Positions 19,050 through 28,442 of a stretch of DNA of 64,000 nucleotides are shown one piece after another. The position numbers and the translations under genes were made by a program. Location: the NCBI RefSeq assembly GCF_000153225.1, contig NZ_CH724148.1:140849-204848 (forward strand), read 5' to 3'. The stretch's first letter is position 1; every line of letters begins with the position of its first letter. Under the pieces are notes generated by a model. That model was given only the letters and a program-made list of their open reading frames with translations, was not told the DNA's origin and searched no databases. The stretch is from Polaribacter irgensii 23-P. GTDB taxonomy: Bacteria; Bacteroidota; Bacteroidia; Flavobacteriales; Flavobacteriaceae.

Positions 19050-20549
19050 ATGGGAACTTTAAACACAAAAATAATTTACCGTTTTTTAGGAATTACTGCG
19101 ATAATTAACGGGCTGTTTATGTTTTTAGCCGTCCCTTTCAGTCTGTATCACAATGAACCTGAAAAATGGGGAATTTTGAATGCTGCTATTATAACTGTTT
19201 TTACTGGTATTTTACTCTATTTTTTAAACAAGCCTGCCACTACAAATATTCAAAAAAAAGAGGGCTATCTCATTGTTACCCTTGGGTGGCTCACCTTATC
19301 ATTCACGGGAATGCTCCCCTATTTGCTTTCTGGAGCGATTCCGAACATTTCCGATGCTTTCTTTGAAACCATCTCTGGATATTCTACAACAGGCTCATCG
19401 ATCTTAACAGATATCGAAAACATGCCAAAAGGAATTTTATTCTGGAGAAGCGCTACACATTGGATTGGTGGCATGGGAATTATTGTACTTACCATTGCTA
19501 TTTTACCTCTTTTAGGTATCGGAGGTATGCAACTTTTTATGGCCGAAGCCCCGGGACCTTCTGCAGATAAATTGCACCCAAGAATAACAGACACAGCCAA
19601 AAGATTGTACTTGATTTATGTTATATTAACGCTAGTTGAATTTTTATTATTAAAATTTGCTGGTATGACTTGGTTTGATGCATTAAACCATGCCATGGCA
19701 ACCATGAGTACTGGAGGATTTTCTACAAAATCAGACAGTATTGCACATTACAACAGCACCCCCCTAATTCAATACATTATTATATTTTTTATGTTTGTTG
19801 CCGGCACTAATTTCGTGCTCACTTATTTTGCCTTAAAGGGAAAGGTTCAAAAGGTCTTTAAGAGCGAAGAGTTTCGGTACTATTTATTCGGTATTCTAGG
19901 AGTCTCTGCTACAGTTGCCTTGCTGATTCTCTTTTTTCAAGACCCCAATTTAGAAAGTATTTTAACAGATCCAAAAGTATTTGGAGAAACGGAAAGTGCC
20001 ATTAGGCACGCTTTGTTTATGGTAACCTCCATTGTCACCACGACTGGCTTTGTCTCTGCAGATTTCACCATGTGGAACTTCTTTGCAACAGGTATTTTCT
20101 TTGCCTTGTTCTTTACAGGTGGGTCCGCAGGTTCTACAAGTGGTGGTGTAAAAGTGGTGCGACATATTATCATGCTGAAAAATAGTTTCTTAGAATTTAA
20201 AAAGGCCTTGCACCCTAATGCAATTATCCCGGTGCGATATGATGGAAAAACGGTGCACCAAACAATCGTTTTTAACATTTTATCTTTCTTTATTATCTAC
20301 ATGTTAATTTTTATTATTTCTTCTGTAATATTGACCTTGTTTGGCTTGGACTTTTTATCTGCTTTGGGCGCTTCCGCTTCCTCCTTAGGAAACATTGGAC
20401 CTGCAATTGGATCTGTAAGTCCCGTAGATAATTTTGCGCATTTATCAAACTCCGCAAAATGGTTTTGTTCTTTTTTAATGTTGATTGGAAGACTTGAATT
20501 ATTTACTGTTCTTATTTTATTCACCCCATTCTTTTGGCGTAAAAACTAA
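19050..20549 (+). CDS. trkH: Trk/Ktr potassium transporter membrane subunit TrkH
   Basis: A 499-residue inner-membrane channel protein with about ten hydrophobic helices arranged as four P-loop repeats. Selectivity-filter-like turns are visible: TISGYSTTGSSI (first), MSTGGFSTKSDS (second), VTTTGFVSADFT (third) and the SSLGNIGPAIG segment (fourth), plus the GGSAGSTSGGVKV loop. TrkA binds its cytoplasmic side. The gene starts one base after the trkA stop. Confidence 0.96.
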   Translation: MGTLNTKIIYRFLGITAIINGLFMFLAVPFSLYHNEPEKWGILNAAIITVFTGILLYFLNKPATTNIQKKEGYLIVTLGWLTLSFTGMLPYLLSGAIPNISDAFFETISGYSTTGSSILTDIENMPKGILFWRSATHWIGGMGIIVLTIAILPLLGIGGMQLFMAEAPGPSADKLHPRITDTAKRLYLIYVILTLVEFLLLKFAGMTWFDALNHAMATMSTGGFSTKSDSIAHYNSTPLIQYIIIFFMFVAGTNFVLTYFALKGKVQKVFKSEEFRYYLFGILGVSATVALLILFFQDPNLESILTDPKVFGETESAIRHALFMVTSIVTTTGFVSADFTMWNFFATGIFFALFFTGGSAGSTSGGVKVVRHIIMLKNSFLEFKKALHPNAIIPVRYDGKTVHQTIVFNILSFFIIYMLIFIISSVILTLFGLDFLSALGASASSLGNIGPAIGSVSPVDNFAHLSNSAKWFCSFLMLIGRLELFTVLILFTPFFWRKN

Positions 20550-21714
20550 AAGAGCTAATGAATCTACTTTGTAATTAATTAAACTCTGTTGTCTTCTATT
20601 TGGACAGTTATCTTAGTCTCCAAAACTCCTACTTCCAAACTAAAGACTATTTTTTCGCTGACATTTCTTTGTATTTAAAATATTTTGAACTTCTTCTAAT
20701 AAACAAAAAAAAATCAGTTAAACCTTTGAGACTTCAGAAGCCTAATTTTTCGCAGAAATATTAATAATACTTAACACTGTTTAAACTTTGCATTACCCAT
20801 AAAAACTACTATGAATACAGTGATATCGCTCCATCCCAGAAAACACGCAACACCTCTATTTATAAATTAGAACCCAGAGCACATACAATGCTATTAAACG
20901 CGGTAAAGTAAAGATCTTTAAACTGCTTGACAAATCCAATTACACCGTATTATTGCCATTATTATATGGGAAAAATGAATTCTGACACATTCTCTTTTCA
21001 TTTTTAAAGAATTTTTAAACCACTATTAATTACAAGTGATTGTAAAAGACAACTTCGAAAGTTCTCTTACATTAATTCCTCCAAGCAACTAGCTTCATGA
21101 ATTTTGGTTGTAAAACCTTTAAATATTTAGAGGTGTACACAAAAGTATACCTTTCCTTTAAGGATGGTGTCTGTGCTATTACATTTTACAGATTCTTAGA
21201 CGAAACCTATATTATTCTTTAGCAACAAAACTATTTATCCTTCTCTACAAACGCCCAAATAAATACACTTGTTATAGTAATTCTACAAGTACAGATTGCT
21301 TATTTGCGAATGCTCAAATAGTTTTGTCCTCTAATAATTGTTCTCCGAATGTAATCGCTATATTTTAAAAATGAAAACGACAAGGCGCTGTTAAAAGCGA
21401 AAAAAGGTGTTGGCAGGTCTGACAAAATTAATTGAGGTGGAAATTCTACTAGGGTAAGTTGAAATCACAACAAACCGGTAAAAAAAATTAAATAAAGGAG
21501 TTGCGAAGGTAAACTACGACACTGATTATAATGCAGTAGTGCGCATTCTTAGGAACTATTTTTTTTTCAAAATAGAACACTACCTCTACAAATTCAAAAA
21601 AACAAAGAATACACCTTATCACAAATACAGTTATTGAGTAAACAGAATACGCTTTCTTTATTCAATAAATACTATTTTTTTTTGTATCTTACTGAACCCC
21701 AACGAACAAAAGTC
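20550..21714. other. 1.16-kb region without a recognisable gene
   Basis: No protein-like frame, RNA gene or repeat could be supported on either strand. It may be decayed DNA. Its right end should carry the promoter of the T9SS-protein gene; TATCTTAC at about 21685 is only a weak match to TAnnTTTG. Confidence 0.45.
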
Positions 21715-23910
21715 ATGAAACTCCACAAAAATTTTAAAATCACCTCCTTAATTCTTGTTATAACAATACCTGCACTTCTCTTTTCTCAAACTTCAGGAGA
21801 CATCGCTTTTATAGGATTTAATGCAGATGGTGATGACGACTTTGCTATTGTAATATTAAAAGACCAACCTAAAAATACAATTATTTATTTTTCTGATAAA
21901 CAACCTGCAAGTGCCACGAGCTTATCGGGTAGTGAGGGCACTGTGGAATGGAGTGCGGGAAACACCGTCTTAAAATCAGGTACCGTTGTTATTTTTAATG
22001 ATTTTGATTCAAGTGCTTCTAGAAAAGTATCCATTGGAGCGCTTACAGACCAGATTGGTCGCTTTAACCTTTCTACAAATGGGGATGCTTTATTTGCATA
22101 TACAGGAACCATAAACAGTGTTGCTGTTTGGTTAGCAGGTATTCAAAATGGGGCAGGAAACGAAGGGGCTCATTTTTCAGATACTTCTTTAATCGTAGGA
22201 AGCACCTTTGTGAATTTTTATAGTTCAGAAAATTCAGAAGCTGGGTTTTATAATGGTAGTCGCTCTTCAAATATCTTGTATAGTGACTATTTATCTTTTA
22301 TCGGAGATAGTTCCAAATGGGAAAAGGCTGCAGCAAATATTGATGGAGAAAGCCTATTACCCTTCTCACAAGAGGCCTTCACTACAAACACAACAAATTG
22401 GCTTGGAGCTTCAAGCAATCTTTGGAATTCTTCTGCAAACTGGGATAATGGCATCCCTACTTCAAGTTCTTTCGCACAGATTCCAATCACTGCTGAAACT
22501 CCGAATATCGCAGCAGGAAATAGCGCTAATGCTGGCAACATTGCCATCATAGAAGGAACACAAATTACACTTAACTCTAGTGCATCCTTAATTGTTACCG
22601 GAACTTCAAATGGTGCTGTTACCTATCACAGAGACTTAGAGTACCACATTGACGGACTCAAAACTTGGTATTTAGTTTCGAGCCCAGTGCAAGGAGAAAC
22701 AATGACCAACATGCGTTCAAATAATAACTTTATGACAAATGAAGACAACGAAATAAGTTTTGCTAGTTATGATAATACACAAACAATTGCGACTGATCGG
22801 TGGTCTTATTTTTCTGATACTGCTGCAGAAGACCTTATAACGAGCAAAGGATATGCTACAAAACTAGCCGCTCCCGGTTTCATTTCCTTTACGGGAAGCA
22901 TGTCTACATCAAACATATTTATTCCTTTGTCTGCAGCAGCTGAGAATGAAGGGAACAATTTTAACCTTATAGGAAACCCTTTTGCCGCATACATCAATAG
23001 CCACGATTTTTTATCCTTAAATACCGCCATGCTCGCTCAAGAAGAAATATATATTTGGAATCAAAGTACGGCTTCCTATGATACTAAAATTTCAAGTATA
23101 CCTTATAAAATTGCACCAGGACAAGCTTTTTTTGTTGAAGCGGCCAACACCAACATTGCTCAATTTTTAGAAAGTCATCAATCTCACGAATCTTCTGATA
23201 CTTTTCAAAAGGAATCAAAAATAAGTATCAAAATTATTATGAAAGATAAAATAAACTCTCGGTATGCAGTTATATACTATGCACCAGAACGAAGTACTGG
23301 TTACGAGAACGGCCATGAGGGAAAGTTGTTTGGAGGCACTGCACACCCCTTCACAATTTACACTCATTTAATTTCGAACAGTCAAGGACAAGACTACCAA
23401 ATACAATCTTTACCAAATCTGAACTATGCAGCAATGGTGGTTCCTATTGGAATAAATGCTGCAGTTGACAAAGAGATTACCTTCTCCACAAAAACAATAA
23501 ACCTCCCTCCAAACTTAAATATATTTTTAGAAGACAGACCTCAAAACAAATTTATTGTGTTAACCCAAGACAATGACGAATACAAAGTTACATTAGATAC
23601 TGCGCTAAACGGTGTCGGACGCTTCTACTTGCACACCTCAGAAACCTCTTTGAAAACTGATAAAGCGAACATCTTAAAAAACATAAGTATCTATCAGAGA
23701 AGTCCAACTTCCTTAAGAATTTCAGGCATCCCTCACTTAAAGGCAAACATCACATTATATAATATACTGGGCATAAAAATCTTAGAAGCCTCTCTTAAGT
23801 CTAAAGAAATTAAGGATATCGAATTGCCAAGACTAAAGAGAGGCCTTTATATTATTGCGTTAAAAACAAAACTTGGAATACTTCACAAAAAAATGATTCT
23901 AGGCTCCTAA
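21715..23910 (+). CDS. Secreted protein with a type IX secretion sorting tail
   Basis: The start at 21715 gives a clean signal peptide (MKLHKNFKITSLILVITIPA, cut near LLFSQ); the longer frame from 21634 adds an unlikely tail. The mature protein of about 710 residues opens with SGDIAFIGFNADGDDDFAIV, a beta-rich domain seen in flavobacterial exported proteins. A middle region (about 240-500) has TNWLGASSNLWNSSANWDN and WYLVSSPVQGETM, and the C-terminal 75 residues (LYNILGIKILEASLKSKEIK, then LPRLKRGLYIIALKT) are a T9SS type A sorting domain. It should be exported across the outer membrane and may be surface-bound. It leads a cluster with the 55-residue peptide and two modifying-enzyme-like genes. 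Confidence 0.85.
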   Translation: MKLHKNFKITSLILVITIPALLFSQTSGDIAFIGFNADGDDDFAIVILKDQPKNTIIYFSDKQPASATSLSGSEGTVEWSAGNTVLKSGTVVIFNDFDSSASRKVSIGALTDQIGRFNLSTNGDALFAYTGTINSVAVWLAGIQNGAGNEGAHFSDTSLIVGSTFVNFYSSENSEAGFYNGSRSSNILYSDYLSFIGDSSKWEKAAANIDGESLLPFSQEAFTTNTTNWLGASSNLWNSSANWDNGIPTSSSFAQIPITAETPNIAAGNSANAGNIAIIEGTQITLNSSASLIVTGTSNGAVTYHRDLEYHIDGLKTWYLVSSPVQGETMTNMRSNNNFMTNEDNEISFASYDNTQTIATDRWSYFSDTAAEDLITSKGYATKLAAPGFISFTGSMSTSNIFIPLSAAAENEGNNFNLIGNPFAAYINSHDFLSLNTAMLAQEEIYIWNQSTASYDTKISSIPYKIAPGQAFFVEAANTNIAQFLESHQSHESSDTFQKESKISIKIIMKDKINSRYAVIYYAPERSTGYENGHEGKLFGGTAHPFTIYTHLISNSQGQDYQIQSLPNLNYAAMVVPIGINAAVDKEITFSTKTINLPPNLNIFLEDRPQNKFIVLTQDNDEYKVTLDTALNGVGRFYLHTSETSLKTDKANILKNISIYQRSPTSLRISGIPHLKANITLYNILGIKILEASLKSKEIKDIELPRLKRGLYIIALKTKLGILHKKMILGS

Positions 23911-23931
23911 TAATTGTAAAATTAAAAAATC

Positions 23932-24099
23932 ATGAAACATCAAAAAGCTAAAAATCAAAAAATTTCGCGAAAGGAAGCTTTAAATAAAATAAGTAAATAT
24001 GGGGAAAATTCAATTTTAACTGCACTTGGTACCTACCTGATTTTAGATCCTAAAAAAGCACAAAGCCATAGCCCCGAAAATCCAGGAATGGGGTTTTAA
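23932..24099 (+). CDS. 55-residue basic peptide, candidate precursor
   Basis: Open frame from the ATG at 23932 to TAA at 24099, 22 bp after the T9SS gene. The sequence starts MKHQKAKNQKISRKEALNKI, continues with SILTALGTYLILDPKKAQ (a moderately hydrophobic stretch) and ends SHSPENPGMGF. The pattern of a basic SRKEAL segment, a hydrophobic stretch ending in PKKAQ and a Pro/Gly-rich C-terminus ending in Phe resembles small proteins beside PqqD/HPr-kinase genes in other Bacteroidota; that likeness is from memory and not checked. It lies 80 bp before the PqqD/kinase gene. A precursor peptide or a small regulator are both possible. Confidence 0.6.
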   Translation: MKHQKAKNQKISRKEALNKISKYGENSILTALGTYLILDPKKAQSHSPENPGMGF

Positions 24100-24178
24100 T
24101 GTTTATTTTAAAAATAACATATTAAGCTGCATCACTATTAAAGTTATGCTAAGGAAGAAACAACTACGTTTGGTAGCG

Positions 24179-25309
24179 ATGAAAAAAGGACTTAAATACG
24201 TGTCAACAAGAATAGAAGATAAAACGATTGTTTGGTCTGAACACTCTAATGAATATTTAATAGTAGAAAACACGACTGCCACGATTATAGAAAAGCTCTA
24301 CTCAGGAAATACAGTTCAAGAAATAGCAACTACTATTGTTAACGATTTAAAAGTGCCGTTAAATACAGCAATTGATTTTATAGTAGATTTAGAGAAAAAA
24401 GTTAAAACATCAAAAACACCAAGAGCGAATGCTGTTTGTAAAATAATAAAAAAACCAAAACTATTTCAATACATTAAATATTATAAAGTAAATGAGCTTC
24501 TTTTTAAAATGGCCTTTTCTTCTGAATATGAACTGTATCTAGTGCATCCGAAGTTTGCACATTTGGAGGTTCCAAAAAAAAGCAACCACTCACATACCTT
24601 TAGTGTTTTCTCACAAGATAATTTCATATACTTATACGTGAACAATACCTTTATCAACGGCTGGAACCGCAAAGAAATTCACTTTTTCCAAGGGAAGTTT
24701 TCTATGGAGTTCATTCAAAAAATTCACAGTAAAGAAGAACGTCAGTGGCTAGGTGTTTTTCATGCCTCCGCAGTTTCAAATGGAAAAAAATCAATACTGT
24801 TCTTAGGAAATTCTGGAAATGGAAAAAGCACTTCTCTAGCATTGTTGCAAGCAAACGGATTTACCTGCTTGGCAGATGATTTTGTCCCAATAGATTCCAA
24901 GACAAAAAATGTGTATAGTTTTCCTGCAGCTATTTCTGTTAAAGAGAATAGTTTAAACACCTTACTCACACGCTACCCTGATCTGGAAAATAGCATAGTA
25001 TATCATTTTAAAGAATTAAATAAAACTGTTAGGTTCTTAAAACCAAACAACACAAATTTTCTATCTCACTTGCCTTGTAAAGATTTAGTATTTATTAAAT
25101 ACGAAAAAGACAGTGTTTTAAAATGTACTAAAATATCCAAGATAGCTGCTTTTCAACTCTTAGTTCCAGACTCTTGGTTGTCCCCAATAAAAGAAAATGT
25201 TCAACTATTTTTAGAATGGTTTACCTCTTTAAATTATTATCAAATCACCTATTCAGAAAATGAGAAAATGATTGCAACGGTTTCTAAAATATTTACAAAT
25301 GACCTATAA
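24179..25309 (+). CDS. PqqD-like domain fused to HPr-kinase-like P-loop domain
   Basis: The ATG at 24179 (MKKGLKYVSTRIEDKTIVWS) is preferred over 24146 because it begins the PqqD-like fold. Residues 1-75 look like a PqqD/RRE peptide-recognition domain (EYLIVENTTATIIEKLYSG). Residues about 190-376 look like the C-terminal domain of HPr serine kinase/phosphatase: HASAVS (195), P-loop GNSGNGKST (210-218) and LADDFVPI (231-238) with an acidic Walker-B-like pair. Such kinases (PsmK/PadeK type) phosphorylate precursor peptides in some lasso-peptide clusters. No asparagine-synthetase-like cyclase or protease is present here. The stop overlaps the next gene. Confidence 0.75.
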   Translation: MKKGLKYVSTRIEDKTIVWSEHSNEYLIVENTTATIIEKLYSGNTVQEIATTIVNDLKVPLNTAIDFIVDLEKKVKTSKTPRANAVCKIIKKPKLFQYIKYYKVNELLFKMAFSSEYELYLVHPKFAHLEVPKKSNHSHTFSVFSQDNFIYLYVNNTFINGWNRKEIHFFQGKFSMEFIQKIHSKEERQWLGVFHASAVSNGKKSILFLGNSGNGKSTSLALLQANGFTCLADDFVPIDSKTKNVYSFPAAISVKENSLNTLLTRYPDLENSIVYHFKELNKTVRFLKPNNTNFLSHLPCKDLVFIKYEKDSVLKCTKISKIAAFQLLVPDSWLSPIKENVQLFLEWFTSLNYYQITYSENEKMIATVSKIFTNDL

Positions 25310-26399
25310 AGACACGCTTTTTTTTATTGCAAAGTGTTTGACTATTTCCTTAGAAGAAAAAAACAAAAAAGAAATTGAAGAAGAATTAAAAGCTGGAAAT
25401 ATAGATTGGGAATCAATTGTAAAAGTGAGCACAGCACACTTAGTGTTTCCTGCTTTGTACTGTAACTTAAAAAGAGCAGTATTCTTACATTATTTACCTG
25501 TAGATCTGATTGCACACATGCAACACATAACCGATCTAAATCGAAAAAGAAATACTCAAATTATTGCGCAAGCTCAAGAAATCAACCAACTATTAACAAG
25601 ACATCAGATACCCCCAATATTTTTAAAAGGAACGGGGAATTTACTTGAAAATTTATATGAAGATCCCGCAGAAAGAATGGTAGGTGATATTGATTTTATT
25701 TTCTCTCCGGATCACTATCCAATCGCTATCGAAGTGCTCACGCAAAACAGTTACTCAAAAGTAGATAAAACCACCTACGATTACCCGCACTTCAGGCATT
25801 ATCCAAGATTGCGAAAAAAGGGTAATATTGCCGCAGTAGAGATTCACAAAGAGTTTTTAGTTGAAAAATACGCCAATGAATTTAATTATGCCCTCATTGC
25901 AAAAGATATACAAAAAGTAAAAACTATTCATTTGCTAAGTTTTCAAAATCAATTGGCATTGTCCATAATTGCAGTGCAGATAAATGACGATGGATTTCAG
26001 TACAAAAATATTTCTCTCAGAAATGCCTACGATGTTTTTTTACTCTCTAAAAAGACAAGTGCAAAAGAAGCTTTTAATAAATTTGAACGACTAAAACATC
26101 CCCTAAATTGCTTTCTAGCAAATTGTTTTGAGGTTTTTAGCAAACCTGAAACTTTAAAGTATCACAGTAGTTTAAACACCAATGCTTATCTCAATGCCTT
26201 CTATGAGCAAGCGCTTAGCAACAATATAAGAGCGAAACGCCAGCTTAAGACGGCAAAACAGCTTTTTATTTCAAAAAGATTGATAATTCTTAAGAAATCA
26301 ATTTTCAACAAAGCGCTACGCAAATGGCTTCTTAAAAGAATTTCAGATGCCCAGTGGCGCAAAGAAAAACTAATTCAAATAGGAATTAGAAAAGCCTAA
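25299..26399 (+). CDS. Nucleotidyltransferase-family protein (NTP_transf_5-like)
   Basis: The ATG at 25299 overlaps the previous stop by 11 nt, indicating translational coupling. The 366-residue protein has a helical N-terminal region, then the nucleotidyltransferase core KGTGNLL (110-116) and the metal site GDIDFIF (129-135, Asp-x-Asp). A His-rich stretch follows near 165. In paeninodin-type lasso-peptide clusters a nucleotidyltransferase of this family accompanies an HPr-kinase-like enzyme. Substrate here unknown. It converges on mpl with a 4-bp overlap. Confidence 0.75.
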   Translation: MTYKDTLFFIAKCLTISLEEKNKKEIEEELKAGNIDWESIVKVSTAHLVFPALYCNLKRAVFLHYLPVDLIAHMQHITDLNRKRNTQIIAQAQEINQLLTRHQIPPIFLKGTGNLLENLYEDPAERMVGDIDFIFSPDHYPIAIEVLTQNSYSKVDKTTYDYPHFRHYPRLRKKGNIAAVEIHKEFLVEKYANEFNYALIAKDIQKVKTIHLLSFQNQLALSIIAVQINDDGFQYKNISLRNAYDVFLLSKKTSAKEAFNKFERLKHPLNCFLANCFEVFSKPETLKYHSSLNTNAYLNAFYEQALSNNIRAKRQLKTAKQLFISKRLIILKKSIFNKALRKWLLKRISDAQWRKEKLIQIGIRKA

Positions 26400-27748
26400 A
26401 GCTTTGTTTTTAGCGCTTCAAAATCCAAACCACCGTAATTGCCAGAGCTCATTAACACCAGGGCCGTATTTTCTAAATTCTGACGAAATAAATATTCTTG
26501 AAATTCTTGTGGATTTGTATAAATAATTAGATCATCTCTTCCAAATGCTTCTGCAATTTGTGTCACAGTCACTGCTTCTAATTGCTTTAATTTCAACGCT
26601 TCTGGCGCATAAAAGACGACTGCTTTATCCGCAGCGTTTAATGCACCATGGTACTCTGAAAGGAAGGTTGTATTCAAACTAGAATAGGTATGTAGTTCTA
26701 AACACGCTAAAATAGTTCTATCTGCATATTGTTCTTTAACAGCGTTTGTCGCTGCTAAAACTTTACTTGGACTGTGTGCAAAATCCTTAAAAATTACCGT
26801 CGACTTATTTTCGGCGATCTTCTCTAATCTTTTACTCGCTCCTTTAAAATTTGCAATGGCCTCATAAAAGTCGTCCTCGTCAATTCCCATATGTTGGCAA
26901 ATCCACTTTGCACCTGCCAAATTTTGAAGATTGTGCTTCCCAAAAATTTCTAAAGGTAAATCTCCCTCTACCGTTTCTAAATAGGTAATTCCGTCTTCTA
27001 TAAAATGATTCGGAGTTTGATACGGATACTTTTTAATTTGATTAAGAGAAGCTTCGACCACCTCTTTTACGATGGCATCTTCTTCATTATAAACCATACT
27101 TCCCCCAGGAACCATTGCATCTGTAAAAATTTTAAATTGATCTGTATAATTCTCAAAATTTGGAAACACATTAATATGATCCCACGCAATACCGGTAATC
27201 AAGGCAATATTTGGCTTGTACAAGTGAAATTTAGGACGCATATCAATCGGTGAACTAAGATACTCGTCTCCTTCCAATACAATAAAGTCATTTTCTTCTG
27301 TTAAATGCACCATTGTTTCAAAACCTTCCAGTTGCGCACCTACCATATAATCTACTGCTCTTTCATGGTATTTTAACACATGTAGGATCATTGAGGTAAC
27401 GGTTGTTTTTCCGTGAGAGCCTCCAATTACAACTCGTGTTTTATTTTTAGATTGCTCGAACAAAAACTCGGGATATGAATAGATTTTAACACCTATTGCC
27501 TGTGCTTTTAAAAGTTCTATATTGTTTTTTTTTGCATGCATTCCCAGGATTACCACGTCTAAATTAGTCGTTATTTTTTCTGAAAACCAACCAAACTCCG
27601 TGGGTAACAATCCGTATTTTTCCAACCTAGCTTTAGACGGGTTGTGAATGGCATCGTCACTTCCAGAAACTTGATACCCCTTTTGATGCAATGCAATTGC
27701 AAGGTTGTGCATCGCACTTCCTCCAATAGCAATAAAATGAATGTTCAT
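26396..27748 (-). CDS. mpl: UDP-N-acetylmuramate tripeptide ligase Mpl
   Basis: A 450-residue Mur-ligase-family enzyme that joins recycled L-Ala-gamma-D-Glu-meso-DAP to UDP-MurNAc in peptidoglycan recycling. Domain 1 shows FIAIGGSAMHNLAIALHQKG, the ATP site VVIGGSHGKTTVTSMI (residues about 108-123) is the Mur P-loop, and VLEGDEYLSSPIDMRPKF plus the HINVF stretch fit the central domain. The SHGKTT and acid-rich core match Mpl rather than MurC in flavobacteria, and normal length agrees. The convergent nucleotidyltransferase gene overlaps by 4 bp. Confidence 0.9.
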   Translation of the reverse strand: MNIHFIAIGGSAMHNLAIALHQKGYQVSGSDDAIHNPSKARLEKYGLLPTEFGWFSEKITTNLDVVILGMHAKKNNIELLKAQAIGVKIYSYPEFLFEQSKNKTRVVIGGSHGKTTVTSMILHVLKYHERAVDYMVGAQLEGFETMVHLTEENDFIVLEGDEYLSSPIDMRPKFHLYKPNIALITGIAWDHINVFPNFENYTDQFKIFTDAMVPGGSMVYNEEDAIVKEVVEASLNQIKKYPYQTPNHFIEDGITYLETVEGDLPLEIFGKHNLQNLAGAKWICQHMGIDEDDFYEAIANFKGASKRLEKIAENKSTVIFKDFAHSPSKVLAATNAVKEQYADRTILACLELHTYSSLNTTFLSEYHGALNAADKAVVFYAPEALKLKQLEAVTVTQIAEAFGRDDLIIYTNPQEFQEYLFRQNLENTALVLMSSGNYGGLDFEALKTKL

Positions 27749-27926
27749 GTAAAAAAATTTAGAATGTCAAAAATACAAAAGCTCCTTCCAAAAATGAATA
27801 TTATTAGAATCAAACTAGAATAAAAATTACTTTAAACAATTTAAAGGGATACATCTATATTAAATACGCGAAAAATAATGGAATCTAATTTTTAGATTAA
27901 TAAATATTTTATCTTCGTCAAAAAAA

Positions 27927-28373
27927 ATGACGAAAATATTTTTAGCATTTGCACTATTTTTAGCCACAATATTATCGGCCAACGCACAGGAAATTTCAGA
28001 CAATGTAATTGGTTTGCGCTTGACTAATAATAATAGTTTTAACTCTGAAATCTCTTACCAAAGAAAATTAAAAGAACATACTCGTTTGGAAATAAATTTA
28101 AGCACAAGGGATGGTTTTAGGGATTTAAAACTTGTAGGACTACATGAGTGGGTTTGGAGTTTAGAAGAAAATTTTAATTGGTATGCGGGTTTCGGCTCAG
28201 GAATTTATGAAGCAAGTGGCACCTCTATTTTTGCCTCTGGAATTATCGGCGTAGAATATCAATTTAAGATACCTCTCTTATTATCCCTAGACTTCAGACC
28301 AGAAGTAAGACTCATAGGTAACGTAGATAATGTAAATTCTAATTTAGGACTGTCTATTAGATATCAATTATAA
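27927..28373 (+). CDS. Small outer-membrane-like beta-barrel protein
   Basis: A 148-residue protein with a signal peptide (MTKIFLAFALFLATILSANA). Alternating hydrophobic strands with aromatic girdles (EISYQRKLKEHTRLEINLST, FNWYAGFGSGIYEASGTS, LLSLDFRPEVRLIGN) suggest an eight-stranded OmpA/OmpW-like barrel. TATCTTCG at 27910-27917 is a one-mismatch -7 box. Function not recognised. Confidence 0.65.
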   Translation: MTKIFLAFALFLATILSANAQEISDNVIGLRLTNNNSFNSEISYQRKLKEHTRLEINLSTRDGFRDLKLVGLHEWVWSLEENFNWYAGFGSGIYEASGTSIFASGIIGVEYQFKIPLLLSLDFRPEVRLIGNVDNVNSNLGLSIRYQL

Positions 28374-28442
28374 ACGGTATTTTTTTTAGGCAATATAACC
28401 CTTTATCTATTATTTAGAGCACTGGTATTGGCACTTGTACAA

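Noticed and set aside
20550..21714. Weak short frames in the long gap before the T9SS gene
   Set aside because: None shows protein-like composition, motifs or a plausible start.
21715..26399. Lasso-peptide biosynthetic cluster
   Set aside because: The kinase and nucleotidyltransferase fit, but there is no asparagine-synthetase-like cyclase and no leader protease nearby, and the flanking genes are mpl and a T9SS protein.
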